Origin: Betaproteobacteria bacterium
GTDB taxonomy: Bacteria > Pseudomonadota > Gammaproteobacteria > Burkholderiales > SG8-41
Direction of reading: 5' to 3'
Length of the DNA stretch: 56,157 nt
NCBI GenBank assembly: GCA_947486575.1
Contig: CANKUB010000014.1
Location: 1 to 56,157, forward strand
Part shown: positions 52,409 to 56,157 of the stretch, one piece after another
Numbering within the stretch: the stretch's first letter is position 1
Layout: the number at the start of each line of letters is the position of its first letter
Position numbers and translations under genes: made by a program
Notes under the pieces: model-generated
What the model saw: the letters and a program-made list of their open reading frames with translations, nothing else
What the model was told of the DNA's origin: nothing
The model's database searches: none

Positions 52409-52481
52409 GTTTACTAACCTTTAACTTCATGCCGCCTCGTGCGTGTCATGCACGCGGGGCGGAAAGCCGTCTGGAGCCGTT

Positions 52482-53366
52482 ATGTTTACCCGCATTGATC
52501 ATGTCATGATTTGCGTGCCTGACCTCACGCAAGGTATCGCGCAGTACGTCAGGATGGGCTTTAATATGCATGCGGGCGGCGAGCACCCTGGCAAGGGCAC
52601 GCACAACGCCGTCGCGCTTAACAACGAAGATTACATCGAGCTGCTGGCGGTTCGTGATCCAGCGCAGTACGCGGCCTCCGGCAAAGCGGGCACGTGGAAT
52701 ACCGGCCTTACCGACTTTATCGCAGCGGGCGGCGGCATACGTTACATCGTTTTGCAAAGCGACGATCTCGCAGCAGAAGTCGTTGCCATGCGCAGTCGCG
52801 GTGTCGATGTCGGCGATGTCACCGACGGCAGCCGCTGCACGCCATCGGGGCAAATGCTGCAATGGAAATCGGCTGTGCTGGGGCCAAAGAATCCGCTGCC
52901 GATATTCTTTATTCAGCACATCACGCCGATGGTGGAACGCCGCAAGCAAGTGTCTACCGGTAATCATCCGAACGGCGTCTACACGCTTGAACGCACTTAT
53001 ATCGTTGCAAACGATGCCGAGACCACCGCAGCGACTTACGCCAAAGTGCTGGGCATGCCGCAACCAAAAACCGTGAAGGGCACGGTGATCATGTCAAACA
53101 TGGTCGTGTTCCAGATCGGCGCGCATGGATTGGGTATTGTGCAGCCGTATGCGGCAGGTCCCGCAGCCGATGCACTGGAGCGGCGTGGTCCCGGCCCGTT
53201 TCAGGCTTTGTATCGTACCACCAGCATGGGCGCAGCCGCCCGCTGGATGCAGGAACACGACCTGCCGCCGCCTGCGCGCGGTGTGCGCAATACCGGCGAA
53301 CAGGCCATGCTGATGACACCACCCGATACCTTTGGGGCGTATATTGGCTTTGTAGGGCCGGAATAG
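52482..53366 (+). CDS. VOC-superfamily protein (glyoxalase-like domain)
   Basis: A 294-residue protein with two paired beta-alpha-beta-beta-beta units. It begins MFTRIDHVMICVPDLTQGIAQYVRMGFNMHAGGEHPGKGTHNAV, in which His6 matches the first metal ligand, and EDYIELLAV supplies a later acidic ligand. The second half begins LERTYIVANDAETTAATYAKVLGMP. The reaction is unknown; the family includes dioxygenases, isomerases and glyoxalases. GGAG lies before the ATG at 52482. It is followed by a Bug receptor gene, which may import its substrate. Confidence 0.8.
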   Translation: MFTRIDHVMICVPDLTQGIAQYVRMGFNMHAGGEHPGKGTHNAVALNNEDYIELLAVRDPAQYAASGKAGTWNTGLTDFIAAGGGIRYIVLQSDDLAAEVVAMRSRGVDVGDVTDGSRCTPSGQMLQWKSAVLGPKNPLPIFFIQHITPMVERRKQVSTGNHPNGVYTLERTYIVANDAETTAATYAKVLGMPQPKTVKGTVIMSNMVVFQIGAHGLGIVQPYAAGPAADALERRGPGPFQALYRTTSMGAAARWMQEHDLPPPARGVRNTGEQAMLMTPPDTFGAYIGFVGPE

Positions 53367-53433
53367 TGGTGGGCCGTAGTCCGGCGCAGGTGCCGGGTAT
53401 TGCGGGCTGAGCCTGCTGATTTGGCGGGAGGAT

Positions 53434-54417
53434 ATGACAATGAAAATGAATATGAAACTTCCTCAGCGTATCGTGAGCGTAATCTTGTTGGGCGTCAGCC
53501 ATTCGGCTTTTTGTGCCGATGCGTGGCCATCGCGCTCGATTCGCTTTATTGTCCCCTATCCGCCAGGCGGTCCGACTGACCTGATGGCGCGTTCAATGTC
53601 AGGGCGGCTAACCGAGGCGCTGGGCCAGGCAGTGGTCGTCGATAACCGTGCGGGTGCGGGCGGCAACGTCGGTGCAGAGGTGGCTGCCAAATCGCCAGCC
53701 GACGGTTACACCCTGCTGATGGGCGCGATCAGCACGCACAGTATCAACGCCAGCCTCTACCGCAAGCTGCCGTTCGATCCGGTGAAAGATTTTGTGCCGA
53801 TTACGCAGGCGTCGATTATTCCGCTGGTTATCAATGCGCACCCTTCGCTGCCGGTGCTAACGGTGAAAGACCTCATCGCGCTGGCCAAAAAGAATCCGGG
53901 CCAGTTGTCGTATGGCTCGTCGGGCAACGGCGGCGGCACGCATCTCGCTGGCGAACTATTTAAAACGATGACCGGCACCGACCTGCAGCACGTGCCGTAC
54001 AAGGGGCTAAACCCGGCAACTATCGATGTCATGGGCGGCAATATTCCGTTGGTGTTCAATGACCTCACCACGGCTATCCAGCCGTACAAAGCGGGACGAG
54101 TCAAAATACTCGGTGTATCCACAGCCAGGCGTGTGCAGCAGATTCCTGAAGTGGCCACCATCGCGGAATCCGTGCCCGGCTATGAGGCGCATACCTGGTT
54201 CGGCGTGTTGGCGCCGACGGGCACGCCGCAAATAATTGTGGATCGCCTGAGCCGTGAATCGATGAAAATTCTGCAAAGTGATGAGATTAAAAAACGCTTT
54301 GCCGAAGTTGGCGCAGAGCCGGTGGGCGGTACGCCGCAACAGTTCGCCGCATTCATGGCCGCCGAAACGAGCAAGTGGGCCAAGGTCATCAAAGCGTCCG
54401 GCGCACGTGTTGATTAG
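53434..54417 (+). CDS. Bug/TctC-type receptor
   Basis: A 327-residue periplasmic binding protein. The signal peptide ends SAFCA; WPSRSIRFIVPYPPGGPTDLMARSM, VVDNRAGAGGNVGAEVAAKSPADGYTLLM, LSYGSSGNGGGTHLAGELF and HVPYKGLNPATIDVMGGNIP are family blocks. The N-terminus has three methionines within seven residues; any could be the start. GGGAGGA precedes the first. It follows the VOC gene and is not close to a TctA/TctB pair. It is the eighth Bug receptor in the window. Confidence 0.9.
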   Translation: MTMKMNMKLPQRIVSVILLGVSHSAFCADAWPSRSIRFIVPYPPGGPTDLMARSMSGRLTEALGQAVVVDNRAGAGGNVGAEVAAKSPADGYTLLMGAISTHSINASLYRKLPFDPVKDFVPITQASIIPLVINAHPSLPVLTVKDLIALAKKNPGQLSYGSSGNGGGTHLAGELFKTMTGTDLQHVPYKGLNPATIDVMGGNIPLVFNDLTTAIQPYKAGRVKILGVSTARRVQQIPEVATIAESVPGYEAHTWFGVLAPTGTPQIIVDRLSRESMKILQSDEIKKRFAEVGAEPVGGTPQQFAAFMAAETSKWAKVIKASGARVD

Positions 54418-54452
54418 CCGGGTCAGCACGAAGAGGCGATGCTTAAAATATA

Positions 54453-54470
54453 AATAAAAACAATTAGTTA
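54453..54470 (+). repeat. AT-rich 18-mer, copy 8 (17 of 18)
   Basis: AATAAAAACAATTAGTTA lies in the 78-base gap between the convergent Bug receptor and RIO-kinase genes, where no promoter is needed. This argues against a simple promoter role for the motif. Confidence 0.65.
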
Positions 54471-54495
54471 TGTATGGTCGTGGAGGTTCAAGCAA

Positions 54496-55362
54496 TCACT
54501 CAACCGTTTGCATGCGCAACAGCCGCGCCGCTTCTTCCGCGCGCGCATCATCAATTTCACGCATCACGCCCGCAATATCAACCTCACCGGGTTCGCGCTC
54601 AAACGTGCCGGTGAGCTTGGCCTCGGTGGTTAGCTCGCCACGCTGATACAAATCCCAAATCTCCGGGCCAAAATCGGTGTGCAGCAGCTCTGGTGCAAAG
54701 CGCCCGAAAAAATCGCGCAGGTTGACTACATCGCGCAGCAGCATGCGTTGCGCGTGGTTGTTGCCGGCGGCATCCACTGCCTGTGGTAGATCGATAATCA
54801 CCGGACCCTCGGCGCCCAGCAGAATGTTGAATTCCGACAGGTCGCCGTGCACCACGCCCGCGCACAACATGCGCACCACTTGCAGTAACAGCATCGCATG
54901 ATGCGCGCGTGCCTGCTCCGGCGTGAACATCACATCGTTCAGGCGCGGCGCAGCTTCACCGTTTTCATCGGTGACCAGTTCCATCAGCAACACGCCATCC
55001 AGGAAATTGTGCGGCGCAGGCACCCGCACACCGGCAGCGGCGAGGCGGTACAGCGCATCCACTTCGGCGCTCTGCCACGCGGCTTCTTGTGATTCGCGGC
55101 CATACTTCGTGCCCTTGGCCATCGCGCGTGCCTGACGGCTGTTTTTGGTTTTGCGGTTCTCGGTGTAGTCGGCGGCTTGCCGAAAGCTGCGGTGCGCGGC
55201 CTCTTTGTAAACCTTGGCGCAAAGCGTATCGCCGCCGCAGCGCACGACGTAGACGGCGGCCTCTTTGCCACTCATCAGTTGCAGCACCACCGTGTCGATC
55301 AGACCTTCTTCGATCAGGGATTGCAGGCGTTTGGGTGGTTTCATAGCGGTATTGTACGCCAT
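54496..55362 (-). CDS. RIO-type serine/threonine protein kinase
   Basis: A 288-residue cytosolic kinase. Lys50 in LCAKVYKEA contacts ATP, HGDLSEFNILL (about residues 171-181) is the catalytic loop with the catalytic Asp, and VIIDLPQAVD holds the metal-binding Asp. A helical N-terminus (PKRLQSLIEEGLIDTVVLQLMSGKEAAVYVV) precedes it. Bacterial RIO proteins of this size are common in Pseudomonas and betaproteobacteria, mostly of unknown target. The start may instead be the ATG six codons in (MKPPKRL). An AT-rich repeat copy lies 42 bases upstream. Confidence 0.87.
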   Translation of the reverse strand: MAYNTAMKPPKRLQSLIEEGLIDTVVLQLMSGKEAAVYVVRCGGDTLCAKVYKEAAHRSFRQAADYTENRKTKNSRQARAMAKGTKYGRESQEAAWQSAEVDALYRLAAAGVRVPAPHNFLDGVLLMELVTDENGEAAPRLNDVMFTPEQARAHHAMLLLQVVRMLCAGVVHGDLSEFNILLGAEGPVIIDLPQAVDAAGNNHAQRMLLRDVVNLRDFFGRFAPELLHTDFGPEIWDLYQRGELTTEAKLTGTFEREPGEVDIAGVMREIDDARAEEAARLLRMQTVE

Positions 55363-55403
55363 GTGTTGTGGGCCGATACCCTTGTGCGCTATAGATAATA
55401 GCC

Positions 55404-55421
55404 ATATAAAACAATAACTTA
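55404..55421 (+). repeat. AT-rich 18-mer, weak copy 9 (12 of 18)
   Basis: ATATAAAACAATAACTTA lies in the divergent gap between the RIO kinase and the Popeye-like gene. The core AAAACAA and the final TTA are kept. Confidence 0.35.
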
Positions 55422-55565
55422 GATAATTCTGCTGCGAGCAATTTCGCTGGCTGCACAGGCGGACACTTCGATGCGAAGGATTACCCTTCTATTTGACCCT
55501 GTCGCGCGGCGCGGCTACATTGACTGCGCGCAAAAAATTAAATCCCTTGCACAAGGAGCAGCACC

Positions 55566-56027
55566 GTGACAACGCTTGAAGTGGTGGGCCATTTATCGTT
55601 TGCGCTGGGCGCGGTGTCGTACTGGGTGCGTGACGAAATCTGGCTGCGCTCGCTGCTGATACTGTCGTTTGCGACCGGCCTCATCTATAACGCCCTGCCA
55701 CCGGTAGGCCCACTGTGGCTGGTATTGTTCTGGCTTGCGGTTTACGTCGTCATCAACGTGTTCCGCATCTCCACCAAGCTGGCTGAAACCCGCAACGTCA
55801 AGTTGAATGAGGAAGAGGCCGAATTGCGCGAAACGGTGTTTCCGGAATTCACGCCAGTGGAGTTTGCCAAATTGATGCGCATCGGCACCTGGAAAAATGT
55901 GGCGGTTGGAACCACGCTGACAATCCAGGGTCAGCCGGTATCCGAAGTCATTGTTGTGCAAAGCGGTCATCTGTCAGTTGAGATAGATGGGCACAATGTA
56001 CACACGCTTAACCCATCTTTAACATGA
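55566..56027 (+). pseudogene. Popeye-like membrane protein with truncated cyclic-nucleotide-binding domain
   Basis: The 153-codon frame starts at GTG 55566 with AAGGAG eight bases before it. The first 75 residues form two or three membrane helices (WLRSLLILSFATGLIYN, LWLVLFWLAVYVVINVF). A cyclic-nucleotide-binding fold starts at FAKLMRIGTWKNVAVGTTLTIQGQPVSEVIVVQSGHLSVEIDG. It stops at HTLNPSLT, just where such domains continue into the phosphate-binding cassette; some 70 residues are missing. The bases after about 56010 look foreign and AT-rich, so insertion of an element is likely. The intact protein would resemble bacterial Popeye-domain proteins. Confidence 0.65.
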
Positions 56028-56157
56028 TTTCGTCATAAGTGGTCTTTTTGGGCGATTATTAAACTGTAAGTCATTGATTCTAAACAACTCACGTTTTTGA
56101 GTCGTTTTGTTGTGCCATAATATTTTTCGTGGTCCAGTCTCCCCCCTTGCTTTTCGC
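56014..56157. mobile_element. probable end of an insertion sequence at the right edge
   Basis: Base composition changes abruptly to AT-rich, the preceding reading frame is broken, and no local gene continues. ACTCA and TGAGT form a small inverted repeat at about 56089-56104. TTGTTGTGCCATAATATT offers a promoter-like box. The element family cannot be named because its transposase lies outside the window. Confidence 0.35.

Noticed and set aside
52432-52462. GC-rich hairpin between the DUF1080 and VOC genes
   Set aside because: CCGCC...GGCGG with an inner CGTGC/GCACG stem is imperfect and not followed by T residues, so I do not call it a terminator.
1-56157. CRISPR arrays, rRNA genes, prophage or toxin-antitoxin systems
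   Set aside because: No regularly spaced direct repeats, rRNA segments, phage structural genes or recognisable toxin-antitoxin pairs were seen on either strand.

Overview
The window reads as a chromosomal segment of a betaproteobacterium, most likely Burkholderiales. The taxonomic evidence is the order lolB-ispE-tRNA-Gln-prs-rplY-pth-ychF, the blocks yebC-ruvC-ruvA-ruvB and ybgC-tolQRAB-pal-cpoB-queC, and eight Bug/TctC-type solute receptors alongside three MmgE/PrpD-family genes. Base composition is moderately GC-rich, and the short AT-rich islands stand out against it.

Layout: 1-900 is a mobile-element edge, with the N-terminus of a transposase and two small, possibly coupled minus-strand frames. 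869-7743 holds a DoxX-like protein, a glutathione transferase and an SDR dehydrogenase, then a minus-strand run made of a Gld-type ABC system (ATPase, permease, GldG-like protein, DUF4340 protein) ending in mutM. 7890-15671 is core envelope, isoprenoid, nucleotide and translation genes plus an ankyrin lipoprotein. 15694-28573 is accessory metabolism: NIPSNAP, MmgE/PrpD, an Ldh-type dehydrogenase, a 5'-nucleotidase, an MFS carrier, a flavoprotein, two Bug receptors, a racemase-fold protein, MmgE/PrpD and an EamA exporter. 28580-39306 is core again: a HerA-like ATPase, the Holliday-junction resolution genes, the complete Tol-Pal operon and queC. 39362-40700 carries a thiosulfate-type YeeE transporter and tRNA-Lys with a clear promoter and terminator. 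41062-48577 is one long co-directional run: MmgE/PrpD, a ketopantoate-reductase-like enzyme and five consecutive Bug receptors, with no TctA/TctB membrane partner. 48578-49481 contains a group II intron relic: a reverse-transcriptase frame with its middle deleted in frame, an intact-looking domain V and two imperfect repeats of about 105-110 bp. 49482-56157 has an ADP-forming acyl-CoA synthetase, a DUF1080 lipoprotein, a VOC protein, another Bug receptor, a RIO-type kinase and a Popeye-like cyclic-nucleotide-domain gene cut off by probable foreign DNA.

The least expected signal is an AT-rich 18-base sequence, AATAAAAACAAATAGTTA. It occurs twice exactly and about ten more times in degenerate form, in both orientations, nearly always at gene boundaries or in the first codons of exported proteins. 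No known feature type explains it. Other points of interest are the group II intron deletion derivative, the receptor array without transporters, and two accessory enzymes (racemase-like and Ldh-like) that appear to lack the usual catalytic residues.
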